Source: CALEUX01 sp037439945
GTDB taxonomy: Bacteria > Bacteroidota > Bacteroidia > Bacteroidales > Marinilabiliaceae
NCBI GenBank assembly: GCA_037439945.1
Contig: JBBIVA010000025.1
Location: 1-32,568 of the forward strand
DNA: 32,568 nucleotides
Direction of reading: 5' to 3'
Shown here: positions 7,442 to 16,989 of the stretch, piece after piece
Layout of the letters: the number at the start of each line of letters is the position of its first letter
How positions within the stretch are numbered: position 1 is the stretch's first letter
The notes under the pieces: model-generated
What the model saw: only the letters and a program-made list of their open reading frames with translations
Database searches by the model: none
What the model was told of the DNA's origin: nothing
Position numbers and translations under genes: made by a program

Positions 7442-10400
7442 ATGAAAAAAAAATGGTTTAATCAGTTCTCTATCCTTTGTTGGAATGGGGGCAAAATTCT
7501 GAGAGTTATGAAATTGGTGATAGTAATGACCTTTTTTTGCACCTTGCAGCTCTCCGCCAGTATAGTACTAAGTCAGGATAAGAAACTTAGTATTAATGTC
7601 CGCAATACCAGAATTGCTGATGTTTTAAGTCAGATCGAGAGTCAAACTTCCTATAAGTTTGCCTATAGCTCTCAATTTATTGACATGCAACGCGAGGTAA
7701 GTCTTAATGTAGACAATGCTGTTATGCAGGACGTGTTAAATAAATTGTTTTCCGGAACTGCGATTGAATATAAAGTTGAGAATGAGTTTGTAATATTGAT
7801 CCCCCGGATTGACCAGAATCAATCTGGCAGCGGTAATGCCCAGCAACAGGGTAAGTCAGTGACCGGAACCATTGTTGATAAAAATGGAGAGGCACTTCCT
7901 GGGGTTTCAGTGGTAATTAAAGGTTCAGCTTCGGGAACGATAACCGATTTTAATGGCAAATTTGCACTTCAGGGTATTAAAAATGAAGATGTGCTTGTTA
8001 TTTCTTTTGTTGGAATGGTTCAGCAGGAATTAGAGGTTGGGTCAAAGAATATTTTTAATGTGGTTTTGGAAGAATCAATAACCGGCCTGGATGAAGTTGT
8101 GGTAATTGGTTATGGTTTTCAAAAGAAAAGTGATGTTTCAGGCGCTATTTCCCAGGTAAAAGCTACCGATATGGTTAACCGTACCATTACAAGGCCAGAG
8201 CAGGCTTTGCAGGGGAAAACGGCAGGTGTACAAATTATACAAACATCAGGGGCGCCAGGTGCCAGCCCTCAGGTTAGGGTTCGTGGATATAGCTCTAATT
8301 CATCATCATCACCTCTTTTTATTGTTGATGGGGTTAGAAGTACTAATATTGGTGGACTTGACCCAAATGATATTGAATCAATGGAGGTGTTAAAAGATGC
8401 GGCATCGGCTGCAATTTATGGAGCTGAAGCCGGTAATGGGGTTATTTTGATTACAACCAGAAAAGGTAAAAGCGGAGTGTCAAAAGTAACATACTCTTAC
8501 CAGTATTTAACACAATCGTTGGCCCGTATACCTGAAATGTTAAATGCACAGGAATATATTACATATATGCGTGAAGGGAATACTTTTCCCCAATCAAAAA
8601 TAGATTCAGACTGGGATGGGGTTACCAATACAAAATGGACAGATATCGCTTTTGAAAATTCTCTCATGCAACGACACAATTTCTCTTTTACCGGTGGCAA
8701 TGATAAATCAACATTTTACTTGTCGTTGGGATATCTTGATAACGACGGGATTGTAAAAGGGGAATTTGATACATACACCCGCCTAACTGCAAATATAAAC
8801 GCAGATTACAAGGTTAACAGCTGGATGAAAGTGGGTACAACCAACCAGATTGAAAGATACAAGGTTAAATCAGTAGTTGAGAACAACGAATATGGAAGCC
8901 TATTATCTGCGGTTCTTCAAATGGACCCGTTAACAAAAAGTACATACGCACCAAATGAACTTCCGGCTTTAATGCAAAATGCAGTTAACCAGGGGTTTAT
9001 TCTTAACCGTGATGACAACGGGAATTATTATGGCGTTTCATCTTTCTATGCTTCTGAACAATATCACCCATATATTATGAGTAGTAATAACGAGGCAAAA
9101 AACAACGGATTTAACATAAACGGTACAATTTATGGCGATTTAAACCCTGTAAAAGGTTTAATTATTACATCCAGGTTAGGTTATCGTTTTAACGGGGCCA
9201 CTGTATCAAACTGGCTAAAGCCTTTTTACGGAAATGCAACTCAAAACAGAAACTGGGCAAATTACAATGCAACATCGTCAACAATTATTTATTACCAGTG
9301 GGAGAATTTTGCAAATTATAACCTTAAAATTGGTAAAAATTATATCAATTCAATGGTCGGGATGTCATTCTCTGAAAATGTAAACAATTTTGTTCAGGGA
9401 ACTTTAACTGCAAAAGCTCCAACAGGTCAAACAGTAATTACCCAGCACGCCATTTTAAGAAATGACCCCTTGTTTGCCTATCTCAATTTTGCATCGCCGT
9501 CGTCAGAAAAAACACTGGCCGGTGAGGAAACCATGTGGAGAAAACTTGGTTATTTTGGCCGTATTGAATATAACTATGAAAGTAAATATTACCTGATGGG
9601 TAGTTTAAGGGCCGATGCCGCTGATTTGGCATATTTGCCATCGTCAAACCGTTGGGGTTATTTTCCGTCAGTATCCGGCGCCTGGACAATTTCCAATGAA
9701 AAGTTCATGGAAGGGGCAAAAAAATATGTTTCTTTTCTGAAATTGAGGTCAAGCTGGGGACAAAACGGTAGTATGGGGCCTTTAGGTAATTATATTTATG
9801 GTACTACAATTGGTACTTCGGGACTTTATCCGTTTACCGATGGAATAAACTATGTAACAGGGGCCAGGCCTACCTCAATGGGTAACGATGAATTAAAATG
9901 GGAAACTGCCGAACAGTTAAACCTTGGTTTTGATGCCCGGTTATTAGACAGCAGATTATCTCTTTCGGTAGATTATTTTGATAAAACCACAAAAGACCTT
10001 TTGGTTACTGGTTCAACGCCATCGTTAATAATAGGCGGAACAACTTCACCCATTAACGCAGGTACAGTAAAAAATACAGGCCTTGAGTTTGAGTTGGGCT
10101 GGAAGGATAATGTTGGTGGTTTCGAGTATGAAGTACGAGGCAATTTGGCAACTCTTAAAAATGAAGTAACCTTTCTTGAGAAATCCCTGGCACGTTTAAA
10201 CGGAACAAATTTTCATACAAATGTGGTAACTGTTTTTCAAAAGGGATATCCGGTTTACTATTTTTATGGATATAAGCTGGATAAAATTAACCCCAATAAC
10301 GGAGACCCTCTATTTATTGATAAGTTATCGGTTGATACAAACGGTGATGGGATATTTGATGCAGGTGATGGGCTAATTAATGATAATGACAAAACATATA

Positions 10401-10906
10401 TTGGCGATGCAATTCCTGATTATACATATGGGATTACCCTAAGTGGGGCATATAAGGGATTTGACTTAACACTTTTTGGAACAGGATCAAAAGGAAACCA
10501 GGTGTTTATGGGTATTGCACGGGCCGACTATCCTGCCGGAAATAAAATTAAAGAAGTTTTTTATAATAATCGCTGGACAACCCCCGGGCAGGTAACCTCA
10601 ATACCACGGGCTGCAAGTTCAGGCCTTGATAAATACCTGGTTAGTGATGCAATGGTGTTTGATGGATCATATTTTAAAATAAAACAGATTCAACTGGGAT
10701 ATACTGTACCAAAAAGCATACTTAAAAAGGCTTTTATGCAAAATCTTAGGGCCTACATTTCTTTAGATGATTTTATTACGTTCTCAAACTACCCGGGGTT
10801 CGACCCCGAAGCTTCGGCAGGTGCTGCAATAAGCGGTATGGGGGTTGATAAGGGTTCTTACCCTACTTCAAAGAAGTTTGTATTTGGGGTAACCATTGAT
10901 TTTTAA
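7442..10906 (+). CDS. susC: SusC/RagA TonB-dependent outer-membrane transporter with STN domain
   Basis: Outer-membrane glycan importer and likely transducer, 1154 residues from the ATG at 7442; the frame is open back to 7379, but that stretch lies in the upstream hairpin. After an export signal (MKLVIVMTFFCTLQLSASIV) come an STN domain (LSINVRNTRIADVLSQIESQ), a carboxypeptidase-regulatory-like beta domain (VTGTIVDKNGEALPGVSV), the SusC marker EVVVIGYGFQKK, a plug (QVRVRGYSSNSSSSPLFIVDG) and a beta-barrel ending FVFGVTIDF. The STN domain distinguishes sensing SusC proteins that signal to FecR. Paired with SusD downstream, it should import oligosaccharides with TonB energy. The substrate cannot be read from the sequence. 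Confidence 0.97.
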   Translation: MKKKWFNQFSILCWNGGKILRVMKLVIVMTFFCTLQLSASIVLSQDKKLSINVRNTRIADVLSQIESQTSYKFAYSSQFIDMQREVSLNVDNAVMQDVLNKLFSGTAIEYKVENEFVILIPRIDQNQSGSGNAQQQGKSVTGTIVDKNGEALPGVSVVIKGSASGTITDFNGKFALQGIKNEDVLVISFVGMVQQELEVGSKNIFNVVLEESITGLDEVVVIGYGFQKKSDVSGAISQVKATDMVNRTITRPEQALQGKTAGVQIIQTSGAPGASPQVRVRGYSSNSSSSPLFIVDGVRSTNIGGLDPNDIESMEVLKDAASAAIYGAEAGNGVILITTRKGKSGVSKVTYSYQYLTQSLARIPEMLNAQEYITYMREGNTFPQSKIDSDWDGVTNTKWTDIAFENSLMQRHNFSFTGGNDKSTFYLSLGYLDNDGIVKGEFDTYTRLTANINADYKVNSWMKVGTTNQIERYKVKSVVENNEYGSLLSAVLQMDPLTKSTYAPNELPALMQNAVNQGFILNRDDNGNYYGVSSFYASEQYHPYIMSSNNEAKNNGFNINGTIYGDLNPVKGLIITSRLGYRFNGATVSNWLKPFYGNATQNRNWANYNATSSTIIYYQWENFANYNLKIGKNYINSMVGMSFSENVNNFVQGTLTAKAPTGQTVITQHAILRNDPLFAYLNFASPSSEKTLAGEETMWRKLGYFGRIEYNYESKYYLMGSLRADAADLAYLPSSNRWGYFPSVSGAWTISNEKFMEGAKKYVSFLKLRSSWGQNGSMGPLGNYIYGTTIGTSGLYPFTDGINYVTGARPTSMGNDELKWETAEQLNLGFDARLLDSRLSLSVDYFDKTTKDLLVTGSTPSLIIGGTTSPINAGTVKNTGLEFELGWKDNVGGFEYEVRGNLATLKNEVTFLEKSLARLNGTNFHTNVVTVFQKGYPVYYFYGYKLDKINPNNGDPLFIDKLSVDTNGDGIFDAGDGLINDNDKTYIGDAIPDYTYGITLSGAYKGFDLTLFGTGSKGNQVFMGIARADYPAGNKIKEVFYNNRWTTPGQVTSIPRAASSGLDKYLVSDAMVFDGSYFKIKQIQLGYTVPKSILKKAFMQNLRAYISLDDFITFSNYPGFDPEASAGAAISGMGVDKGSYPTSKKFVFGVTIDF

Positions 10907-10960
10907 GAATTAATGGAAAGTAATTATCACGGGAAATTAATTTAATTAAAATCGACAAAA

Positions 10961-12547
10961 ATGAAAGCAAATAAAATATTGTTAATATGGGTATTTGTTT
11001 TAGGATTAACTGCTTGTGAAGACAAGCTCGATATTCTAAAACATGGAAACCTGGGAGCCATTGAAGAATTTTACAGAACTGATAATGAAGCACTGGAAGG
11101 CTTGGCTGCATTGTATAGCCGGTGGTATTCAACACATGATGGGGCCTGGATGATGAAAAATGTACTTTCAGATGATGTTTGGTGCGGTGGTGAAGGGCGC
11201 GGTGATAATACAAACCTGCACTATTTAAATGAATATATCTTTGGTTCTGAAAATGGAAATATTGAAGGTTATTATTCCAATTTATATGGTATAATTTATA
11301 ATGCAAACATTCTTATTGAGCGTGTACAACCCGACTCTGAAGCAAAGAAAAGGGTTATAGCCGAGGCAAAATTCTTCAGGGCATTTGCACATTTTGAGCT
11401 TGTAACTTTATGGGGAACAGCCCCGGTGGTTGACCATGTTCTGTTGCCCTCCGAATATCACAAAGCCCCGGGCACCCCTGCAGCTCATTGGAGTTTAATC
11501 GAGAAGGATTTGAATGAAGCTATTCAAAGTAATTCATTACCTTCAAAATCATCAATTAACGATAGGGCAACTGGAATAAGGATTACCAAAGAAACCGCCC
11601 TGGCTTGGTTGGGAAAAGCTTATGTATTCCAGAAAAAATGGCCTGAGGCGGCAACAACACTTGATATGGTTATTAATTCAGGGTTGTATGGTCTTTACGG
11701 TGTTGACCAGACTGGTCAATATGAAGATGTTATTTTAATGCCTGCCGACAACTCATGCGAGTCAGTTTTAGAGGGAGAAATTAAAAACGATGCCCAAAGG
11801 CTTTGGAACAGGTTTCCTACAATCTTTATAATGGGAGGCTGGCGTATGAGTAAACTTACTATTACCCCTGGTTCATGGGCGGCATCAAATATTGCCCTGG
11901 GCACTTATGGGTTCTTTAACCCCAAAAAAGAACTCTATGATGCTTTTGTGGCAAGAGAAGGCATTAATGGCTACAGGCTTAATCAAACTATCTTGACCCA
12001 TGCTCAGCTTAACACCATAGGAGTTACTTTAAACCAAAGTTTACATGGACATGATGGTTATTTCTTTTGGAAAAACCGGGTGGTTAACAGGGATTTAATT
12101 TATCCGTTTCCGGGTTATAACGTTACCCAACATACCAACAAAAGAGTTATGCGGTTTGCCGAAGTGCTATTGCTGGCGGCTGAGGCTCATTTAAAATCAT
12201 CAACTCCAAATCAAGCCAGGGCCCTTACATATGTTAACCGTATTCGCCAAAGGGCACAACTTCCAGATCTGGCAACGGTAACAATGGATGATGTAAAAAT
12301 TGAAAAAAGACTGGAACTGTGTAATGAAGCAGTACGTTTTCAGGACCTTGTAAGATGGGGTGATGCCGCAATGGTATTGGCTAATCAGGGTAAGGACGTT
12401 TATACGTATAACGGTACAACAAATACACGGAGTATTGAATATTCAAATACCAAATATGGGTTTAAGGTAGGTCAGCATGAGCTGCTCCCAATTCCTGCCA
12501 AAGAAATATTGCTTAATAAAAACATGAAGCAAAACCCCAAATGGTAA
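10961..12547 (+). CDS. susD: SusD/RagB surface glycan-binding lipoprotein
   Basis: Outer-membrane lipoprotein that caps the SusC barrel and binds the glycan. The signal peptide ends in the lipobox LTAC (Cys19), followed by EDKLDIL. The tetratricopeptide-like SusD fold is indicated by NANILIERV, AEAKFFRAFAHFELVTLWG, RITKETALAWLGKAYVF and the C-terminal block RFAEVLLLAAEAHLKS, VNRIRQRAQLP and LELCNEAVRFQDLVRWG. The ending HELLPIPAKEILLNKN is typical. At 528 residues the length is normal. The 54-base gap to susC is standard for such pairs. Confidence 0.97.
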   Translation: MKANKILLIWVFVLGLTACEDKLDILKHGNLGAIEEFYRTDNEALEGLAALYSRWYSTHDGAWMMKNVLSDDVWCGGEGRGDNTNLHYLNEYIFGSENGNIEGYYSNLYGIIYNANILIERVQPDSEAKKRVIAEAKFFRAFAHFELVTLWGTAPVVDHVLLPSEYHKAPGTPAAHWSLIEKDLNEAIQSNSLPSKSSINDRATGIRITKETALAWLGKAYVFQKKWPEAATTLDMVINSGLYGLYGVDQTGQYEDVILMPADNSCESVLEGEIKNDAQRLWNRFPTIFIMGGWRMSKLTITPGSWAASNIALGTYGFFNPKKELYDAFVAREGINGYRLNQTILTHAQLNTIGVTLNQSLHGHDGYFFWKNRVVNRDLIYPFPGYNVTQHTNKRVMRFAEVLLLAAEAHLKSSTPNQARALTYVNRIRQRAQLPDLATVTMDDVKIEKRLELCNEAVRFQDLVRWGDAAMVLANQGKDVYTYNGTTNTRSIEYSNTKYGFKVGQHELLPIPAKEILLNKNMKQNPKW

Positions 12548-12614
12548 GTTTAAATTTACCAGGTTAAAACTTAGCTCTTATAGTGTTAAAAAGGTAATTA
12601 TTTGAGTGGGAGAG

Positions 12615-12648
12615 GTGGTACTGCCTCTTTATAAAAGGGCAGTACCGC
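12615..12648 (+). terminator. Intrinsic terminator or attenuator after susD
   Basis: A 12-base stem (GTGGTACTGCCT with GGGCAGTACCGC, two G-U pairs) is closed by a short A/T-rich loop and followed directly by TTTTAATT. It lies 67 bases after the susD stop and 44 bases before the first esterase gene. Partial termination here would keep susCD transcripts more abundant than those of the enzymes. Confidence 0.7.
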
Positions 12649-12691
12649 TTTTAATTCCTTCAATTTTCCCTTCATAAAAAATAATATTGCT

Positions 12692-14077
12692 ATGCATATA
12701 TTTGTCAATAAGTTAATTATTGCTTGCGTTGCCATTTTATTTGTTTTAGGTTGCAGTAAAAATGAAAATGATAAGCCCAATACTGAAAAAGAACCGGTAA
12801 TTGAAACTGTTGAAGTAAACCTTAGTAAATTATTTTTCAAGCAATCAAATGGTGATGCCCATGGCAGCGGAACGCAAAATATAACTTTTAAAATAAGTAC
12901 CGGAATGGCAGGCAGTCCATTTCAAAATGGGAACTTCAATTTTTCGGAACCGGGGTATTTTATAAGTCTGGATTTAAATACAATTAACACCAAAGCACTA
13001 CCAAAACCAGGCGTGTACATGGTCAGTAACAAAAAGTCGGAATGGAGCGCAGATTATGGGCATTATAATTCATCATCTCAATCTGCTCCAAACAAAGGAA
13101 CATTTTTTGTAAAAGTAGATAATGCAGGGAATCAGATTGTTCGCTACATAACTTCCGGAGAAATAACTGTTGAAATCCTTAATAACGGGGGTTACAGGAT
13201 TTCGGCCAATTTAACAGCAACCGATAAAGGTGTAATAAAGGTAACCTATGAAGGTGGCCTGTTATCTGAAAACGAATTAGCAAACAGTAAATTTGAAATA
13301 AAAACCGGAATGCCAAATGGAAATGTTCCGGGACTTCGATATTACATTTTTTCACCCGTGAAAAATGAAAATGATACAAAGAAATACCCTGTTCTGTTTT
13401 GGCTTCACGGTATGGGCCAGGGGGGAAGTTCTTTGTATGCCCCATTAAATGGAAGTGATGTTAAAAATTTCTCATCACCATCTTATCAATCTTTTTTGGA
13501 TGAGGGCGGCATGTATATAGTTGTACCCCAAAATCCGGAAAGTTCAGGTGGACACAATATGAGCTGGATGACAAATAACCATCAAACAGGAAAATCATTA
13601 TTTATTGATGTTCTAAACAATGTAATTGACGAGGTATTGGCAGGTAACCAGGTTGATAATGAGCGGATTTTTCTGGCCGGATTTTCAGCAGGAGGGCTTA
13701 TGGCCTGGCAAATTGCACTGAACCGGCCTTCTACTTTTGTGGCAATAGTGCCAATTTGCCCGGCTTATCGCCCATCGAATTCAGAACTTGAAAAACTTGT
13801 TGATAAAAACATCTGGATAATCCATGGTATTTACGATCCTGTTTGTAATTTCCATACACTGACCTCGGGAGTAAAAGAGAAACTCGTTGAACTGGGATCA
13901 TCAAGTGTCCGGCTGAGCTCCCTGGGAATAATTAAAAACCCCGATGGGAGTAATGCTGAATCGCAACATCACGCTTGGGTTCCGGTAACTAATAATATGG
14001 TATTTAATGATGGAACCCTATATGACCCAACCCTGACAGGAACTTTTTTAGACTGGTTGAATTCATGTAAAAATTAA
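12692..14077 (+). CDS. Bimodular lipoprotein: unknown N-terminal domain plus alpha/beta-hydrolase esterase
   Basis: Lipoprotein of 461 residues with the lipobox VLGC (Cys21). Residues about 40-205 form a region rich in predicted beta-strand that I do not recognise (VNLSKLFFKQSNGDAHGSG onward); it could bind glycan or act as a spacer. Residues about 215-461 are an alpha/beta-hydrolase of the PHB-depolymerase or feruloyl-esterase type: YPVLFWLHGMGQGG (oxyanion region), GFSAGG with nucleophile Ser332, GIYDPVC with Asp382 and HHAW with His426/427 completing the triad. It probably removes acyl groups (feruloyl, acetyl or similar) at the cell surface. It heads a run of five genes with gaps of 6-25 bases. 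Acyl specificity is unknown. Confidence 0.82.
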   Translation: MHIFVNKLIIACVAILFVLGCSKNENDKPNTEKEPVIETVEVNLSKLFFKQSNGDAHGSGTQNITFKISTGMAGSPFQNGNFNFSEPGYFISLDLNTINTKALPKPGVYMVSNKKSEWSADYGHYNSSSQSAPNKGTFFVKVDNAGNQIVRYITSGEITVEILNNGGYRISANLTATDKGVIKVTYEGGLLSENELANSKFEIKTGMPNGNVPGLRYYIFSPVKNENDTKKYPVLFWLHGMGQGGSSLYAPLNGSDVKNFSSPSYQSFLDEGGMYIVVPQNPESSGGHNMSWMTNNHQTGKSLFIDVLNNVIDEVLAGNQVDNERIFLAGFSAGGLMAWQIALNRPSTFVAIVPICPAYRPSNSELEKLVDKNIWIIHGIYDPVCNFHTLTSGVKEKLVELGSSSVRLSSLGIIKNPDGSNAESQHHAWVPVTNNMVFNDGTLYDPTLTGTFLDWLNSCKN

Positions 14078-14102
14078 TAGAGTTTTTAAACAAAAACACA
14101 TT

Positions 14103-15275
14103 ATGAAAAAATTAATAATCACATTTATCGGCATTTTGTTGCTCGCTGCAAACAATATAAATGCTCAGCAGGCCCTGTGGGGTGGTGCAAATATTATTTC
14201 ACCCGAAATACATGAAAATAAAACAGTAACCTTCAGGTTTATGGCTCCTGATGCAAGGGAAGTAAAAATTTCAGGTGAATGGATGCCAAGCCAGGGTTGG
14301 ATTCCCGGGTCGGAAGTAATGATAAAAGATGAAAAGGGTGTGTGGAGTTATAAAACAGACATTCTTGAGTCTGACCTCTATGGGTATGCTTTTATGGTTG
14401 ATGGATTAAGAACCACCGATCCCAATAATGTTTTTATGATAAGAGATGTATCCACGGTAACAAATGTTTTTATTGTTGGTGGCGGTAAAGGTGATTTATA
14501 TAATGTTAAAAATGTACCCCACGGAACAGTTGCACGCAGGTGGTATAATTCACCCGGTAACGGTAAAATGAGGCGGGTAACTATTTATACTCCCCCGGGA
14601 TATGAAAACTCAAAGAAAAAATTCCCTGTTCTTTACCTTCTTCATGGTATGGGTGGTGATGAAGAGGCCTGGATTGCCCTGGGAAGAACTTCTCAGATTA
14701 TGGATAATTTAATTTCGCAGGGAAAAGCTAAGCCAATGATTGTAGTAATGACAAACGGAAATGTTGCACAAGAGGCAGCGCCCGGAGAGTCAAGTATTGG
14801 TTTGCAAAAGCCAACCATGCAACTTCCTAATACAATGGATGGTAAGTTTGAAGAAACCTTTACCGAGGTAATTAAATTTATTGAAGCCAATTACCGTGTT
14901 AATGCAACTAAGGAAAATCGGGCAATAGCAGGATTATCAATGGGAGGCTATCACTCACTTCATATTTCAAGGTATTATCCTGATACATTTGATTATGTAG
15001 GTCTTTTTTCAGCTGCAATTCTTCCAAACCAAAATGCAAATTCAAAAGTTTACGAGAACTTTGATTTAACTCTTCAGAATCAATTCAATAATGGGTTAAA
15101 ACTTTACTGGATTGGAATGGGAAAAACAGATTTTCTGTATAAGGCAAATGTTGAATATCGTGAAAAACTCGATAAAATGGGTGTTAAGTATAGTTATGTT
15201 GAAACCGAGGGAGGCCATACATGGACAAACTGGAGGGTTTACCTTTCACAATTTGCGCAATTGATATTTAAATAA
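14103..15275 (+). CDS. Exported CE1-like esterase with N-terminal E-set/CBM48-like domain
   Basis: Secreted enzyme of 390 residues with a signal peptide ending NNINAQQA. Residues about 35-135 resemble the E-set/CBM48-like module found in Bacteroidota feruloyl and acetylxylan esterases (FRFMAPDAREVKISGEWMP, YGYAFMVDGLRTTDPNN). The C-terminal esterase-D/CE1-like domain has YPVL-type FPVLYLLHGMGGDEEAW, GLSMGGY with nucleophile Ser279, KTDFLYK with Asp343 and EGGHTW with His372, a complete triad. Family enzymes hydrolyse hydroxycinnamoyl or acetyl esters on plant polysaccharides, and a similar role is expected here. The gene lies 25 bases after the bimodular esterase gene and 7 bases before the MBL gene. 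Confidence 0.9.
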   Translation: MKKLIITFIGILLLAANNINAQQALWGGANIISPEIHENKTVTFRFMAPDAREVKISGEWMPSQGWIPGSEVMIKDEKGVWSYKTDILESDLYGYAFMVDGLRTTDPNNVFMIRDVSTVTNVFIVGGGKGDLYNVKNVPHGTVARRWYNSPGNGKMRRVTIYTPPGYENSKKKFPVLYLLHGMGGDEEAWIALGRTSQIMDNLISQGKAKPMIVVMTNGNVAQEAAPGESSIGLQKPTMQLPNTMDGKFEETFTEVIKFIEANYRVNATKENRAIAGLSMGGYHSLHISRYYPDTFDYVGLFSAAILPNQNANSKVYENFDLTLQNQFNNGLKLYWIGMGKTDFLYKANVEYREKLDKMGVKYSYVETEGGHTWTNWRVYLSQFAQLIFK

Positions 15276-15282
15276 CAGATAA

Positions 15283-16098
15283 ATGGAGAGGTTAGTTTTT
15301 TGGTTAGTTTTCTTTTCAATTCTGGGAGGGTGCAGTATTGCATCCGCCCAGGTATTTAAAAATGACGACCTAACAATTTCAAAGTTTGAAGATAGTATGT
15401 GGGTTGTAGAAACAACCGATAATACTACCATGTATATTGTGGAAGGAACAGATAAAGCCATGCTGATTGACACGGGTACCAAATGTGAAAATCTTGACAA
15501 TGTTATAAGGCATATTACCAAAAAACCATTAGTTGTGGTTATTACCCATGCTCACCCCGATCACGCCGGAAACATTGATTATTTTGATGAAATTTGGCTA
15601 CATCCATCTGATACAGTTTTGTTAAGCAAAAATTATAAAGGCAGCGTGCAATACTTATACCACGGGCAGGTGTTTGATCTTGGGCAAACCAGGCTTGAAG
15701 TGGCACATATGCCCGGCCATACGCCGGGTTCAGTGGTGCTGCTTGATTGGCAAACCGGAAATTGCTATTCGGGTGATGCATTTGGGTCGGGTATGGTGTG
15801 GTTGCAGTTACGACCCTTTACACCAATAAAGACTTATGCCAAATCTTGTATGGCAATGGAATTATTAATGGATAAGGGAATTACGAAAATTTACTGTGGG
15901 CATTACCCCTATGTAAAAAAAACTTACAGCAAGGAATATATTACTGATATGCGAAAACTTGCAATTATGTTGGATGAAGGTTTGGCTGAGGATGCAAAGC
16001 CATTCCCAAGAAAAATACCCCAGCTGGGCAGTAACAATCCAATGGTAGTTACTCTTAATAACGTAAGTATTGTTTATGAACCCGAACATATAAAATAA
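15283..16098 (+). CDS. Exported metallo-beta-lactamase-fold hydrolase
   Basis: MBL-fold protein of 271 residues with a signal sequence. Cleavage could be by the lipoprotein route (LGGC) or after SIASA, so anchoring is uncertain. All zinc-site motifs are present: HAHPDH (H89, H91, D93, H94), MPGHTPGS (H146), SGDAFGSG (D165) and YCGHYPY (H207), so it should bind two metal ions. The fold covers beta-lactamases, lactonases, thioesterases and glyoxalase II. In the middle of an esterase operon, an ester- or lactone-hydrolysing role is plausible, but the substrate cannot be assigned. It starts 7 bases after the preceding stop and ends 6 bases before the next start, so co-transcription is very likely. 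Confidence 0.88.
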   Translation: MERLVFWLVFFSILGGCSIASAQVFKNDDLTISKFEDSMWVVETTDNTTMYIVEGTDKAMLIDTGTKCENLDNVIRHITKKPLVVVITHAHPDHAGNIDYFDEIWLHPSDTVLLSKNYKGSVQYLYHGQVFDLGQTRLEVAHMPGHTPGSVVLLDWQTGNCYSGDAFGSGMVWLQLRPFTPIKTYAKSCMAMELLMDKGITKIYCGHYPYVKKTYSKEYITDMRKLAIMLDEGLAEDAKPFPRKIPQLGSNNPMVVTLNNVSIVYEPEHIK

Positions 16099-16104
16099 CA
16101 GGTT

Positions 16105-16968
16105 ATGATAAAAAGAATAGTATTGATTGCTTTTATGGTTATTTGTAAAACCGGGGTTTATTCCCAGTTTCCAGGAATGCCACCACAGGGGCAGGTAAAA
16201 ACAGATAGTGTCAAAAGTGATGTTTTAAATGTTTTTAGGAAATATTCGGTCTATTTGCCGAAAAGTTTTTCATCTAATCCCGCAAAAAAATATCCGGTTC
16301 TTTATTTACTACATGGAGTGTTTGATACACATCAGGGATGGATTATGAGAGGGCATTTGCAGGATGTTGCCAATCAAATAATTGACGCGGGTGATGCTGT
16401 AGAGATGGTAATAGTAGTGCCTGATGCAGGTTCAGTTTGGAATGGTTATTTCAATATGGACGGATGGAATTATGAAACCTTTTTCTTCAGGGAGTTTATA
16501 CCTCATATCGAAAAAACTTATCGTGTTATTGCAACCAAACAAAGCAGGGCAATTGCAGGGTTGTCAATGGGTGGCGGTGGAGCAACAGTTTATGCCCAAA
16601 AATATCCCGAAATGTTTTCATCAGTTTATGCCATGAGTGCCTTAATGGGGCTTGAACCGGGAGGTGGCTTACCGGCAAACGATAAAAAAGTATCTGAGTT
16701 AAATAAAACGGTTATTGAAAATCACTGCGTTAAGTTTATTTCCAATGCCACCGAAGGTGTAAAGGAAAAACTCCGGGAAGTTAAATGGTTTGTTGACTGC
16801 GGTGATGATGATTTCCTGTTTGATGTTAATATTGATTTTTACCGTGAAATGCGCAAAGCACGCATACCCTGCCAATTGCGTGTGCGCGATGGAGGCCATT
16901 CGTGGGAGTATTGGCACTCAGCATTATATATAGCAATACCTTTTGTATCGAGGGGATTTTCAAAATAG
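16105..16968 (+). CDS. Exported CE1/esterase-D-like esterase
   Basis: Single-domain secreted esterase of 287 residues with a signal peptide ending TGVYSQ. The core has YPVLYLLHGVFDTHQGW, MVIVVPDAGSVWNGYF, GLSMGGGG with nucleophile Ser154, CGDDDFLFD with Asp236 as the probable acid and DGGHSWEYW with His265. It belongs with tributyrin esterase/feruloyl esterase-like CE1 proteins. It lacks the E-set module of the neighbouring esterase, so the two probably differ in substrate or site of attack. Exact acyl group unknown. Confidence 0.9.
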   Translation: MIKRIVLIAFMVICKTGVYSQFPGMPPQGQVKTDSVKSDVLNVFRKYSVYLPKSFSSNPAKKYPVLYLLHGVFDTHQGWIMRGHLQDVANQIIDAGDAVEMVIVVPDAGSVWNGYFNMDGWNYETFFFREFIPHIEKTYRVIATKQSRAIAGLSMGGGGATVYAQKYPEMFSSVYAMSALMGLEPGGGLPANDKKVSELNKTVIENHCVKFISNATEGVKEKLREVKWFVDCGDDDFLFDVNIDFYREMRKARIPCQLRVRDGGHSWEYWHSALYIAIPFVSRGFSK

Positions 16969-16989
16969 TATAACCAAAATGTATTAATT

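Noticed and set aside
10863..11306. 147-codon minus-strand open frame
   Set aside because: It lies antisense to the susD start; composition rich in His, Tyr and Leu is what the complement of susD gives, and no domain is visible.
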